Assembly: GCF_006476065.1 (NCBI RefSeq)
Contig: NZ_ML636798.1
Span: forward strand, 788,906-852,905
Length of the DNA: 64,000 bases
Source of the DNA: Cognatiluteimonas lumbrici
GTDB taxonomy: Bacteria > Pseudomonadota > Gammaproteobacteria > Xanthomonadales > Xanthomonadaceae
Direction of reading: 5' to 3'
Both the position numbers and the translations under genes were made by a program. Positions within the stretch are counted from its first letter, which is position 1. Every line of letters begins with the position of its first letter. This document shows positions 30,849-42,347 of this stretch, one piece after another. Under the pieces are notes generated by a model that was not told where the DNA came from, did not search any database, and worked only from the letters and a program-made list of their open reading frames with translations.

Positions 30849-32268
30849 CACCCGCATCTACGTCCTCGACACCAACGTGCTGATGCACGATCCGACCGCG
30901 CTGTTCAAGTTCGCGGAACACGACGTGTACCTGCCGATGCAGGTGATGGAGGAACTCGACAAGGCCAAGAAGGGCACCTCCGAGGCCAGCCGCAACGCGC
31001 GCCAGGTCAGCCGCTTCCTCAACGACCTGATCGAGGCCGACCCGAACCACGACATCACCGACGGCCTGCCCCTGCGGCAGCCGCAGGGGCTGCAGCTGCG
31101 CGGTGCGCGCAGCGCCGGCCGGCTGCGCTTCCAGACCCGCGACTTCGATTCCGGCAAGCGCTTCGGCGCCGCCGCGTTCGGCAGCGTGCCGCCGGACAAC
31201 CACATCCTCGGCGCGATCCTGGCGCTGAAGGAGGACCAGCCCGACGCGCACGTGGTGTTCGTGTCCAAGGACATCAACCTGCGCATCAAGGCGTCGATCG
31301 CGGGGATCGTCAACGAGGACTACGAGAACGACCGCGCGCTCGACGACTTCAGCCTGCTGTACACCGGCGCCACCGCGCTGCCGGCGGACTTCTGGCAGCG
31401 GCACGGCGAGGGCCTCAAGAGCTGGACCGACAAGGGCCGCACCTACTACCGCGTCGCGCGCCTCCGCGACGCCGACGGCGGGGAGGAGCAGGCCTGGCAC
31501 CCGAACCAGTATCTGTACCTGCCCGGCGACGAGGAAGCGGAGCTGAAGGTCGCGCGGGTCGAGGACGACGGCGTGGTGCTGCAGATCGTGGACGACTTCC
31601 GCACGCCGCAGCACGCGGTCTGGGGGATCACCGCGCGCAACCGCGAGCAGAACTTCGCGCTCAACGCGCTGATGGATCCGGAGATCGACTTCGTCACCCT
31701 GCTCGGTACCGCCGGCACCGGCAAGACCCTGCTCGCCCTCGCCGCCGGCCTCGCACAGACCATGGACCAGCAGCGCTACCGCGAGATCATCATGACCCGC
31801 GCCACGGTCAGCGTCGGCGACGACATCGGCTTCCTGCCCGGCACCGAGGAAGAGAAGATGACGCCGTGGATGGGCGCGCTCACCGACAACCTGGAGGTGC
31901 TCACGCACAACCAGGAAGGCGGGAGCTGGGGCCGCGCCGCGACCAACGACCTGCTGGCCTCGCGGATCAAGATCCGCTCGCTCAACTTCATGCGCGGGCG
32001 CACCTTCCTCTCGCGCTGGCTGATCCTCGACGAGGCGCAGAACCTGACGCCGAAGCAGATGAAGACGCTGATCACGCGCGCGGGCCCCGGCACCAAGATC
32101 GTGTGCCTGGGCAACGTCGAGCAGATCGACACGCCCTACCTCACCGAGACCACCTCGGGCCTGACCTACGCGGTGGACCGCTTCAAGGACTGGGCGCACA
32201 GCGCGCACGTCACCCTGCGCCGCGGCGAGCGCTCGCGGCTGGCGGACTACGCTTCCGAAGTGCTCTGA
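30838..32268 (+). CDS. PIN-PhoH fusion ATPase (PhoH2-like)
   Basis: 476-residue protein with an N-terminal PIN-type ribonuclease domain (RIYVLDTNVLMHDPTALF, with the first acidic residue Asp in LDTN) and a C-terminal PhoH ATPase domain (Walker A GTAGTGKT at 290-297, Walker B ILDEAQNLT). PIN-PhoH proteins in actinobacteria unwind and cleave RNA; the same is plausible here but untested. The ATG at 30838 overlaps bcp by 11 bases, so the stress peroxidase and the RNA-acting enzyme are translationally coupled. No antitoxin-like gene is beside it. Its 3' end overlaps sulP by 22 bases. Confidence 0.9.
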   Translation: MTRSTRIYVLDTNVLMHDPTALFKFAEHDVYLPMQVMEELDKAKKGTSEASRNARQVSRFLNDLIEADPNHDITDGLPLRQPQGLQLRGARSAGRLRFQTRDFDSGKRFGAAAFGSVPPDNHILGAILALKEDQPDAHVVFVSKDINLRIKASIAGIVNEDYENDRALDDFSLLYTGATALPADFWQRHGEGLKSWTDKGRTYYRVARLRDADGGEEQAWHPNQYLYLPGDEEAELKVARVEDDGVVLQIVDDFRTPQHAVWGITARNREQNFALNALMDPEIDFVTLLGTAGTGKTLLALAAGLAQTMDQQRYREIIMTRATVSVGDDIGFLPGTEEEKMTPWMGALTDNLEVLTHNQEGGSWGRAATNDLLASRIKIRSLNFMRGRTFLSRWLILDEAQNLTPKQMKTLITRAGPGTKIVCLGNVEQIDTPYLTETTSGLTYAVDRFKDWAHSAHVTLRRGERSRLADYASEVL

Positions 32269-33917
32269 TCCCCGCGCGCGGCGGCCACCGCCTCGAAGGC
32301 CGCCGCCAGGGTCCCGGCATAGTTCGACGCCCCGTCCGCGCGCTCGACGATGCCGGCGCGCACGAGCTTGCGCAGCACCCGCATGTTGGCGCCGGTAAAC
32401 AGCACGCGCACGCCGCGCCGCTCCATCGCGCGCATGGTGGATTCCAGGCGCTTGAGTCCGGTGGCGTCCACGAACGGCACCCGCTCCAGGCGCAGCACCA
32501 GCACCGAGGGCGCCTCGCGCGACCACGACAGCGCGCGTTCCAGCGAATCCACCGAGCCGAAGAAGAACGGCCCCTCGATGGCGTACACCGCGACGTCGCG
32601 CGGGAGCGCGTCCAGCCCGGCCGCCGCCAGCTCCTGTTGCACGCTGGCCTGGTCCTGGGCGACCACCTCGACCGAGCTGCTCATCCGGCGCAGGAACTGG
32701 AACATCGCCAGGATCACGCCGATGTTCACCGCCACCACCAGGTCGGTGAGGATGGTCAGCGCGAAGGTGATCAGCAGGATCGCCACGTCCGCGCGCGGCG
32801 CCCTGCGCACCAGGCGCAGGAAGCGCGGCGCCTCGCTCATGTTCCAGGCCACCACCCACAGGATCGCGGCCAGCGCCGCCAGCGGCACCTGGCCGGCGTA
32901 GGGCGCCAGGAACACCAGCACCGCTACCAGCAGGGCGCAGTGGACCAGTGCGGCCAGCGGGCTGGTGGCGCCGTTGCGGATGCTGGTGGCGGTGCGCGCG
33001 ATCGCGCCGGTGGCGGCGATGCCGCCGAACAGCGGCGACAGGATGTTGGCGATACCCTGCCCCACCAGTTCCTGGTTGGAGTCGTGCCTGGTGCCGGCCA
33101 TGCCGTCGGCGACCACCGCCGACAGCAGCGATTCGATCGCGCCGAGCATGGCGATGGTGAACGCCGAGGGCAGCAGCAGCACCAGCAGATCGAACGACAT
33201 CTCCGGCACCTGCAGCGTCGGCAGCGCGCGCGGGATGTCACCGAAGGTCGAGGCGATGGTGGCGACCCCCGGCGGGTTCCAGATCGCGACCACGGCGGTC
33301 GCCGCCAGCATCGCCAGCAAGGGCCCCGGCACGCGGGCCAGGCCGGGGATGCGGGGGCCCCACAGCGCCAGCAGCAGGCTGCCCAGCGCGAGCGCGGTGG
33401 TCGCCGGATGCAGTTGCGGCAGCGACTGCAGCAGCTGCCCGGCCTTGGCATAGAAGGCCTCGCCGGTGGGCGCCGGCAGGCCGAAGAAGTACTGCCACTG
33501 GCCGATCCAGATGATCACCGCGATGCCGGCGGTGAAGCCGACGATCACCGGGTCCGGGATGAAGCGGATCACCGCGCCCAGCCGCGCCAGGCCCATCGCC
33601 ACCAGCATGACGCCGGCCATCAGGGTCGCCACCAGCAGCCCGCCGACGCCGAACTGCGCCACCACCCCGGCCAGGATCACGATGAAGGCGCCGGTCGGCC
33701 CCGCGACCTGGATGCGCGAACCGCCGAACAGCGCCACCGCCGCGCCGGCGACGATCGAGGTGTAGAGCCCCTGCTCGGGCTTGACCCCGGAGGCGATCGC
33801 GAACGCCATCGCCAGCGGCAATGCGACCACGCCGACGATCAGTCCGGCAACGATGTTGGGCGCCCAGTGTTCCCGGCGCAGCAACCCCGCGCGGGCGGCT
33901 TCGACGATGGCGATCAA
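32247..33917 (-). CDS. SulP-family anion transporter with STAS domain
   Basis: Inner-membrane anion transporter of the SLC26/SulP family (about 556 residues). The hydrophobic N-terminal part should hold 10-14 helices, with the family motif FGGSRIQVAGPTGAFIVIL near residue 70. A C-terminal STAS domain follows (about residue 430 on), with LRLERVPFVDATGLKRLE. Sulfate or bicarbonate are typical substrates; none is indicated here. There is no ATG start: TTG at 33917 is preferred because GGAG lies six bases upstream; TTG at 33944 is an alternative. It ends inside phoH (convergent) and diverges from thiD. Confidence 0.9.
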   Translation of the reverse strand: MIAIVEAARAGLLRREHWAPNIVAGLIVGVVALPLAMAFAIASGVKPEQGLYTSIVAGAAVALFGGSRIQVAGPTGAFIVILAGVVAQFGVGGLLVATLMAGVMLVAMGLARLGAVIRFIPDPVIVGFTAGIAVIIWIGQWQYFFGLPAPTGEAFYAKAGQLLQSLPQLHPATTALALGSLLLALWGPRIPGLARVPGPLLAMLAATAVVAIWNPPGVATIASTFGDIPRALPTLQVPEMSFDLLVLLLPSAFTIAMLGAIESLLSAVVADGMAGTRHDSNQELVGQGIANILSPLFGGIAATGAIARTATSIRNGATSPLAALVHCALLVAVLVFLAPYAGQVPLAALAAILWVVAWNMSEAPRFLRLVRRAPRADVAILLITFALTILTDLVVAVNIGVILAMFQFLRRMSSSVEVVAQDQASVQQELAAAGLDALPRDVAVYAIEGPFFFGSVDSLERALSWSREAPSVLVLRLERVPFVDATGLKRLESTMRAMERRGVRVLFTGANMRVLRKLVRAGIVERADGASNYAGTLAAAFEAVAAARGDQSTSEA

Positions 33918-33973
33918 TCGCGGCTCCGTGGTGGTCCGGTGCAAAGGCGGCGGACAACGCCCATCATATCGCC

Positions 33974-34783
33974 ATGGAAGACAACCGCCCGACCAGCGCG
34001 CTGACCATCGCCGGCTCCGACTCGGGGGGCGGCGCCGGCATCCAGGCCGACCTCAAGGCCTTCGCCGCGCACGGGGTCCACGGCCTGTCCGCGATCGCCG
34101 CGCTGACCGCCCAGCACACCCGCGGGGTCACCGCGGTGCACGTGCCGCCGGTGGCGTTCCTGCGCGCCCAGCTCGACGCCTGTTTCGACGACTTCCGCAT
34201 CGGCGCGGTGAAGCTGGGGATGCTGGCCACCGCCGAGGTGATCCACGCCGTCGCCGACGCGCTGGAGGCGCACCGCCCGCCGCACGTGGTGCTCGACCCG
34301 GTGATGGTGGCGACCTCGGGCGCGAAGCTGCTGGCCGACGACGCCCTCGACGCGATGCGCACGCGGCTGCTGCCGCTGGCCACGGTGCTGACCCCGAACA
34401 TGCCCGAGGCCGAACTGCTGCTCGGCCACTCGATCACCAGCGGCGGCGACGCCGAAGCCGCGCTGGCGGAGCTGCGCGGCATGGGCGCGGCCACGGTGCT
34501 GCTCAAGGGCGGCCACCTGCACGAGGGCGCGATGGTGGTCGACCGCTATGCCGACGCCGGATGCACGCTGCGCTTCGAACACGCGCGCCGCGACGTCGAC
34601 GGCCACGGCACCGGCTGCACCCTCGCCTCGGCGATCGCCGCCAACCTCTGCCTCGGCCTGCCACCGCGCGAAGCCTGCGCCGCCGCCACCGACTACATCG
34701 CCACCGCCCTCCGCACCGCCTACCGCCCCGGCCGGAGCACCGTCGCCGTCCTCGACCACCTGGCCAACCTCAAACAGCTTTAG
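33974..34783 (+). CDS. thiD: Hydroxymethylpyrimidine/phosphomethylpyrimidine kinase
   Basis: Kinase that phosphorylates HMP and HMP-phosphate to HMP-PP for thiamine synthesis. The 269-residue ribokinase-fold protein has [20 protein letters not shown] at the N-terminus and the anion-hole motif [15 protein letters not shown] at the C-terminus. The ATG at 33974 diverges from sulP. No TPP riboswitch elements were recognised in the short space upstream, and the rest of the thiamine pathway is not in the window. Confidence 0.95.
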   Translation: MEDNRPTSALTIAGSDSGGGAGIQADLKAFAAHGVHGLSAIAALTAQHTRGVTAVHVPPVAFLRAQLDACFDDFRIGAVKLGMLATAEVIHAVADALEAHRPPHVVLDPVMVATSGAKLLADDALDAMRTRLLPLATVLTPNMPEAELLLGHSITSGGDAEAALAELRGMGAATVLLKGGHLHEGAMVVDRYADAGCTLRFEHARRDVDGHGTGCTLASAIAANLCLGLPPREACAAATDYIATALRTAYRPGRSTVAVLDHLANLKQL

Positions 34784-34884
34784 CCACAGATTTCACAGAT
34801 TGAAAAGGATGAAAAACCAGGTTGCGGTCGAATCGACGGATCGCCGCGAACCCAATCCTTTTTTCCTCTGTGAAATCTGTGGCT
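34782..34884. repeat. Inverted repeat between thiD and TonB receptor 2
   Basis: Perfect 18-bp inverted arms begin AGCCACAGATTTCACAGA (34782-34799) and return as TCTGTGAAATCTGTGGCT (34867-34884). Further A-rich homology continues inward (AAAAGGAT against ATCCTTTT). The element is A+T-rich compared with its surroundings, fills the whole convergent gap, and its left arm starts on the last bases of the thiD stop codon. It looks like a mobile intergenic repeat and may act as a two-way terminator. Confidence 0.85.
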
Positions 34885-34894
34885 GAAGAATGCG

Positions 34895-36982
34895 TCAGTC
34901 CACCGCGGCGCGGCCGAGCTGGAGGGTGAGCATGAGGGTGCGGCCGGGGGCGGGCTCGAAGGAGCGGCCGCCGCCGGCATTGACGATGACCGAGCCGATG
35001 GTGGCGCGGTCGAAGACGTTGTCCACGCGCAGTCCCGCCACCAGTGGCACGCCCCCCATGCGCCACTCGCGTTCGACGCCCAGGTCCACGGTGGCATGCC
35101 CCGGCGCCCACGCGGTGTTGTCGTCGTCCGCGTATACCCGGCTGCTGCCGCTCGCTGACGCGAACAGCGTGGTCCCGTGCGATGGCGTCCAGCGCAACTC
35201 GGCCCAGCCGGTGCGCACCGCGGTGCCGGGGATGCGGCCGCCGCCCATCGCGTCGCCGTAGCGCGCATCGAGCGCGGTCCAGGCCAGCGCGTAGCGCCAG
35301 GCATCGCCCAGCGGGCCCGACGCCGACAGTTCCCAGCCGTTCCGGCGGGTCTCGGCAGCGTTGCGGTAGGTGCTGCGGCCGCCTTCGTTGCTGGCGACCA
35401 CCAACTCGTCGCAGGTGTCGCTGTCGAACACCGCGAGCCCGAGCGCGTGGCCGTGGCGTCGAAGGCGCAGTCCCGCTTCGAGGCTGTCGCTGCGCGAGGG
35501 CCGCAGCGCGTCGTTGAGGCCGCTGGCGCCGTCCGGCCGGTAGGCAAGTTCCGAGGCCGACGGCGTCTCGTAGCCGCGCCCGGCATTGAGGTACAGGTCG
35601 AGCCAGTCGGACGGTTCGAACAGCAATCCCGCCACCGGCGAATCGAACCCGTAGTCCATGCCACCGCTGTCGTCCGGATTGCCCGGCGCGACGTAGCGGT
35701 CGAGCGAGCGGAACGCGACTTCGCTGTGGCGCAGGCCCACGCTCGCCTGCCAGCGCGGCGCGAAGCGCCAGCGCGCTTCCGCGAACAGGTCGCGCGCGGT
35801 GGTGCTGTCGCGCTGGTCGCGGCGCAAGCGGCCGACGACGCCCAGGGTGTCGCCGGCGAAGTTCTCGAAGCCGAGGCGGTGTTCGCTGGACCGCTGCAGT
35901 TCGGTGCCAACGGTGAGCGCGAACGCACGGCCGGCGAGCAGGCCATCGAAGGTCCAGCGCGCATCGAGGCCGGCGTAGTCGCGATCGAGGTCGATCACGC
36001 CGCCGCCACTGCCGGGCGCGAGTTGCGCGGCGGCGGGAACCGACAGCATCTGCCAGGTCTTGCGCTGCCCGGCATGCAGGCCCAGCGCGAGCACGCCGAG
36101 TTCGCCGGCATCCTGCTCGAGACGCGCGCCGGCCTGCTGCTGGCGCACCGTCTTGCGGGTGTCGAAGGCCAGCGCCCCGGCGCTGGCCGCGCGCGGGTCC
36201 TCGCGCACCTGCGCCAGGGTCAGGCCCTGCGGATCCTGCGCCGTGAGGTCCATCGCGCTGGCCGTGAACGCGAAACGCGTGCCCGCGGAGGACTCCAGCG
36301 TCAGCCGCGCCTGCGCGATGTCGCGGCGCGCCGCGCTGTGCCGGCGGAAGCCGTCGCTGTCCAGGCGGCCGGCGTCGAACCGGTAACCGCCATCCTCGGC
36401 GCCTCCGCCGGCACCCCACGGGCCGGTCCAGCTCGCGTCCAAGCGCCGCAGCCCGTGCGCGCCGGCGGAGGCATCGAGCCCGAACGCCATCTCCTGCCCC
36501 GGGGCCTTGCTGAAGAACTGGATCACCCCGCCCGCGGCATTGCCGTACAGCGCCGAGAACGGCCCGCGCAGCACCTCGACCGAGTCCAGCGCGGCCAGCG
36601 GTACGTGCGAGACCTGGCCCTGGCCGTCGGGCATGCTCGCGGGGATGCCATCCACGTAGATGCGCAGGCCGCGCACGCCGAAGGTGGTGCGCGCGCCGAA
36701 ACCTCGAACGGTCACCTGCACGTCCTGCGCCAGGTTCTGGCGGTCGCGGGCGACGACCCCCGGGATCCTGCGCAGGGCCTCGGAAACACTGACGCCAGGG
36801 GCGGCGGGAATGGCGTCCGCTTCGACCGCGTCCACGGAAGCCGGGGTCGCATCGGGCACGTGCTGGCCGACGACGACGACCCCGGGCAGCGTGGTGGCGG
36901 ACGCGGCTTCCTGCGCGTGTCCGGGCGATGCCGCGAGCGCGCCCAGCAGCAGTGCCGGCGCAATGGTTCCTTGCTGTCGCAT
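34895..36982 (-). CDS. TonB-dependent receptor (siderophore/metal type)
   Basis: Outer-membrane TonB-dependent receptor, 695 residues. A signal peptide ends near PGHA-QE; a VVVVGQHV TonB-box-like segment precedes the plug, which holds the conserved VRGFGARTTFGVRGLRIYVDGIP and LRGPFSALYGNAAGGVIQFFS. The C-terminal barrel ends in LMLTLQLGRAAVD. The plug resembles ferric-siderophore or BtuB/PcoB-like receptors more than the long receptor at 6253. No Fur box or cobalamin riboswitch could be made out in the 104 bases upstream. It diverges from the BON gene. Confidence 0.9.
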   Translation of the reverse strand: MRQQGTIAPALLLGALAASPGHAQEAASATTLPGVVVVGQHVPDATPASVDAVEADAIPAAPGVSVSEALRRIPGVVARDRQNLAQDVQVTVRGFGARTTFGVRGLRIYVDGIPASMPDGQGQVSHVPLAALDSVEVLRGPFSALYGNAAGGVIQFFSKAPGQEMAFGLDASAGAHGLRRLDASWTGPWGAGGGAEDGGYRFDAGRLDSDGFRRHSAARRDIAQARLTLESSAGTRFAFTASAMDLTAQDPQGLTLAQVREDPRAASAGALAFDTRKTVRQQQAGARLEQDAGELGVLALGLHAGQRKTWQMLSVPAAAQLAPGSGGGVIDLDRDYAGLDARWTFDGLLAGRAFALTVGTELQRSSEHRLGFENFAGDTLGVVGRLRRDQRDSTTARDLFAEARWRFAPRWQASVGLRHSEVAFRSLDRYVAPGNPDDSGGMDYGFDSPVAGLLFEPSDWLDLYLNAGRGYETPSASELAYRPDGASGLNDALRPSRSDSLEAGLRLRRHGHALGLAVFDSDTCDELVVASNEGGRSTYRNAAETRRNGWELSASGPLGDAWRYALAWTALDARYGDAMGGGRIPGTAVRTGWAELRWTPSHGTTLFASASGSSRVYADDDNTAWAPGHATVDLGVEREWRMGGVPLVAGLRVDNVFDRATIGSVIVNAGGGRSFEPAPGRTLMLTLQLGRAAVD

Positions 36983-37086
36983 TCAGTTGGCTTCCCTGTC
37001 CAGGCTCGCGCTTCTTCACTCCGAGGCCATGCCGCAGTGGGCTATACCACTGTACGCAACATTCTTGCTTCGAGGAGGGCACGACC

Positions 37087-37815
37087 GTGCGAAACAACCG
37101 GGACGAGAACCTTGCCAGCACCACGGTCGCCGACATGAAGGCGGTGGCACAGGACATGCTGCGCATGGGCAAGCACTGGACCCAGGCGGCGCAGGACTGG
37201 CTGGACCAGCGCCGCGACGACATGCGCGACGACCGTCGCCAGCGACGCACGCGGCGCGGGACGCGCGACTTCCAGAGCGACTACGGCGGCGGCGGTTACG
37301 ACCAGGTGGACGACAGCCCGGTCTCGCGCCCCTACGGCAACTACGGCGCGCGCGGCTACCGCGGCGTGGGCCCGCGCAACTACCGCCGCTCCGACGAGCG
37401 CATCCGCGAGGACCTCAACGACCGCCTCACCGAGGCCGACGACCTCGACGCCAGCGACATCAGCGTGGAGGTCAGCAACGGCGTGGCCACGCTCACCGGC
37501 AGCGTCGGCCATCGCTGGATGAAGCACCGCGCCGAGGACCTCGCCGACGAGTGCCTGGGCGTGCGCGACGTGCGCAACCACATCCAGGTGCGCGACGCGC
37601 GCAGGAGCAATGCGCCCTCGGCCGGCGGCGTGCACGCCAGCGGCAGCGCACGCGTGGGCAGCGCCGAGGTTTCGGGCAGCCTGCACACCAACACCGGCAA
37701 CAGCGCCGGCGGCACCTCGCCGGGCGGCCAGGCCGGCGGCGGCGCGACCAGCACCGGCACCGGCACGAACACGCACCAGGACACCGCAACCGGGCGTCCG
37801 GGCACGACACCCTGA
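37087..37815 (+). CDS. BON-domain stress protein
   Basis: 242-residue protein with one BON domain (about 95-165: DASDISVEVSNGVATLTGSV and HRAEDLADECLGVRDVRNHI), flanked by an N-terminal Arg/Asp/Gly-rich low-complexity region and a C-terminal Ser/Gly/Thr-rich tail. BON domains bind phospholipid or peptidoglycan and occur in osmotic-stress proteins such as OsmY. No classical signal peptide is visible. The start is GTG at 37087 with GAGGAGG eight bases upstream; no ATG fits. A DUF4142 lipoprotein gene follows nine bases later. Confidence 0.85.
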   Translation: MRNNRDENLASTTVADMKAVAQDMLRMGKHWTQAAQDWLDQRRDDMRDDRRQRRTRRGTRDFQSDYGGGGYDQVDDSPVSRPYGNYGARGYRGVGPRNYRRSDERIREDLNDRLTEADDLDASDISVEVSNGVATLTGSVGHRWMKHRAEDLADECLGVRDVRNHIQVRDARRSNAPSAGGVHASGSARVGSAEVSGSLHTNTGNSAGGTSPGGQAGGGATSTGTGTNTHQDTATGRPGTTP

Positions 37816-37824
37816 GGAGACGAC

Positions 37825-38427
37825 ATGGACAGCACCCGCAGAACCCTTTTCATCCTGACGCTCGCGATCGCCGGCGCCGGGCTCGTCGCCTGCGGCAACA
37901 ACGACGACAACGACGCGGCACCGGGCGACGTCGCCACGCCGACGGACGCCACCGCGGGCACGGATGCGATGCCTCCCTACGACGACGATGGAGCCGACAC
38001 CATGGACAACGACACCAGCGCCGACGCCGCCTTCTACCAGCAGGCGATGCAGGGCAACCAGAAGGAGATCGTCGCCGGCGAGCTCGCGCAGCAGCAGGCG
38101 CAGGACGAAGCAGTCCGGAACTACGCCACGATGATGGTGCAGGACCACACCGCGATGGGCCAGGAGCTGTCCAGCGCGGCCGGCATGGCCGACGCGGCGA
38201 CGCCCGCCCCGCCGCCGACGGCCCTGGCCAGCCTCCAGGACGCCAGTGGCGAGGCGTTCGACGACGCCTACATGGACATGATGGTCGCCGACCACGAGAA
38301 GACCATCGCGCTGTTCGAGGACGCCGCGCAGAACGCCAGCGCGACGCAGACGCGTACGCTGGCCGCGAATGCGCTGCCGAAGCTGCGCGAGCACCTGGAG
38401 CAGGCGCGGGAACTGCAGCAGCGCTGA
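37825..38427 (+). CDS. DUF4142 lipoprotein
   Basis: 200-residue lipoprotein with lipobox LVACG (Cys about 23) and an Asp/Asn/Thr-rich linker before a C-terminal helical DUF4142 domain. Conserved features are MMVQDHTAMGQEL and MMVADHEKTIALFEDAA, the two His-containing helices that resemble a ferritin-like bundle. Function is unknown. It follows the BON gene by nine bases and ends 22 bases before a bidirectional terminator. Confidence 0.88.
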   Translation: MDSTRRTLFILTLAIAGAGLVACGNNDDNDAAPGDVATPTDATAGTDAMPPYDDDGADTMDNDTSADAAFYQQAMQGNQKEIVAGELAQQQAQDEAVRNYATMMVQDHTAMGQELSSAAGMADAATPAPPPTALASLQDASGEAFDDAYMDMMVADHEKTIALFEDAAQNASATQTRTLAANALPKLREHLEQARELQQR

Positions 38428-38448
38428 CCACGCGACGCAGGCAAGAAA

Positions 38449-38478
38449 AAAGGCCGGTGGGTCGCCCCATCGGCCTTT
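38449..38478. terminator. Bidirectional terminator, DUF4142 / tRNA-Arg
   Basis: A 13-bp stem with one G-T pair, AAAGGCCGGTGGG and CCCATCGGCCTTT, encloses TCGC. TTTT follows on the plus strand and six T on the minus strand, so it can end both the DUF4142 transcript and the tRNA-Arg transcript. Confidence 0.88.
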
Positions 38479-38486
38479 TCCTTTGT

Positions 38487-38563
38487 TGGCGCGCCCGGAA
38501 GGATTCGAACCTCCGACCCCCAAGTTCGTAGCCTGGTGCTCTATCCAGCTGAGCTACGGGCGC
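38487..38563 (-). tRNA. tRNA-Arg (ACG)
   Basis: 77-nt tRNA with encoded CCA. Acceptor GCGCCCG pairs with CGGGCGC; the anticodon loop CTACGAA gives ACG, which after A34 deamination to inosine reads CGU, CGC and CGA. It follows tRNA-Ser and csrA on the same strand, the same order as argV, serV and csrA in E. coli. Confidence 0.96.
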
Positions 38564-38623
38564 AGAAGCGCAATTGTGCGGAATCCGACGGGTTCCGGTC
38601 AATCCTTTTTCGCTTTCGGTGGA

Positions 38624-38716
38624 TGGCGGAGAGTGAGGGATTCGAACCCTCGATAGAGCTTTTGACCCTATACTCCCTTAGCAGGGGAGCCCCTTCGGCC
38701 TCTCGGGCAACTCTCC
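38624..38716 (-). tRNA. tRNA-Ser (GCT)
   Basis: 93-nt tRNA with a long variable arm, typical of tRNA-Ser, and encoded CCA. Acceptor GGAGAGT pairs with ACTCTCC; the anticodon loop CTGCTAA gives GCT, reading AGC and AGU. It lies 71 bases after csrA. Confidence 0.96.
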
Positions 38717-38787
38717 GTGTCTCGCGCCGTCATCGCCCGAATGCGAGCGCGACAGGATACCGGCTCGCCCGTGCCGCGGCAATCCGA

Positions 38788-38994
38788 TCAGGCCCCGGAC
38801 GCATCCTCGGCATCCCCGCCCGGCGCTTCGTCGCCGCGCTGGATGCGCTGGTAGATTTCCTCGCGGTGCACCGCCACGTCCTTGGGCGCGGTGATGCCGA
38901 TGCGCACCTGGTTGCCCTTGACGCCCAACACCGTGACCGTGACCGAGTCTCCGATCATCAGGGTCTCGCCGACACGGCGGGTCAGAATCAGCAT
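38788..38994 (-). CDS. csrA: Carbon storage regulator CsrA
   Basis: Small RNA-binding dimer that controls translation by covering GGA motifs in 5' leaders. The 68-residue protein has the usual [21 protein letters not shown]-terminus, including the Leu4 and Arg6 contacts, and [25 protein letters not shown]; the last ten residues are a Gly/Asp/Glu-rich tail. It lies between alaS and tRNA-Ser, as in E. coli and Pseudomonas. Confidence 0.97.
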   Translation of the reverse strand: MLILTRRVGETLMIGDSVTVTVLGVKGNQVRIGITAPKDVAVHREEIYQRIQRGDEAPGGDAEDASGA

Positions 38995-39140
38995 GGGTCG
39001 ATCTCCATTGGCGGCGGCCCGTGGCGGCGCTGCCGCAGCGCCCCCTCAGCGGGGACTGCAAGCGTTTCCGTAAACCTCCGAGGATACTACCCGGCATCCG
39101 CCTTCGGCGACCCCGGCCACAGGTCACGGCCGGGGAATGT

Positions 39141-41786
<2,646 letters not shown>

Positions 41787-41846
41787 CGGAGGGAGTGCCC
41801 GGAACGGCGGGGTCGCGAAGGGCTGCGACCGGAAGCGGCTAGGTTA

Positions 41847-42347
41847 TCAGCCGCGGACCACGCTCCGCACGCAGTCGCCGTCGAATCCCCGGCGGTAGAG
41901 GAAGTCGGCGGCCTTGCGCTTGCCGGCCAGGGTGTCCATGCGGTCGCCGAAACGGCGGGCGACCAAGTCGCGGGCGCGTTCTTCCCAGTCGTCCTCGCCG
42001 GCCTCGGCCAGCGCGGCGAAGGCGAGGTCGATCATCCCCTCGCCGATGCCGTGGCTGCCCAGTTCGGCCCGGATCCAGGCGGGGCCGTAACCGCTGGCCG
42101 CCCGGGAGCGGGCCACGCTGCAGGCGAAGCGCTGGTCGTCCTGCCAGCCGGCCTCGGCCATGCGAGCCACCGCTTCGGCGGCGTCGGCTTCGGCGACGCC
42201 CCGGGCCACCAGCTTGCGGGTGAGCTCGGGACGCGAATGCTCCCGCCGCACCAGCAGCGAGAGCGCGCGTTGTGCCGGGCTCGGCTCCGGCCGCGGACGC
42301 CGGGGCGCCCGCGGCTTCGCGGGGTCAGTCCTTGTCGTCCGCCTCAT
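41847..42347 (-). CDS. recX: Regulatory protein RecX
   Basis: Modulates RecA by blocking filament growth and inhibiting its ATPase. 166 residues made of RecX three-helix repeats, with [35 protein letters not shown] and a [10 protein letters not shown] block, after a basic N-terminal extension of about 25 residues. The start overlaps the recA 3' end by 23 bases. RecX starts inside recA in many bacteria, so cotranscription and coupling are likely. Confidence 0.92.
   Translation of the reverse strand: MRRTTRTDPAKPRAPRRPRPEPSPAQRALSLLVRREHSRPELTRKLVARGVAEADAAEAVARMAEAGWQDDQRFACSVARSRAASGYGPAWIRAELGSHGIGEGMIDLAFAALAEAGEDDWEERARDLVARRFGDRMDTLAGKRKAADFLYRRGFDGDCVRSVVRG

Noticed and set aside
36983-37086. 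A cobalamin riboswitch or Fur box upstream of the second TonB receptor
   Set aside because: No B12-box sequence or paired riboswitch core, and no convincing Fur-type repeat, could be found in the 104 bases.
38428-38786. A prophage or island attachment at tRNA-Arg or tRNA-Ser
   Set aside because: No integrase, no duplicated tRNA 3' end, and the flanking genes keep the ordinary csrA-tRNA order.
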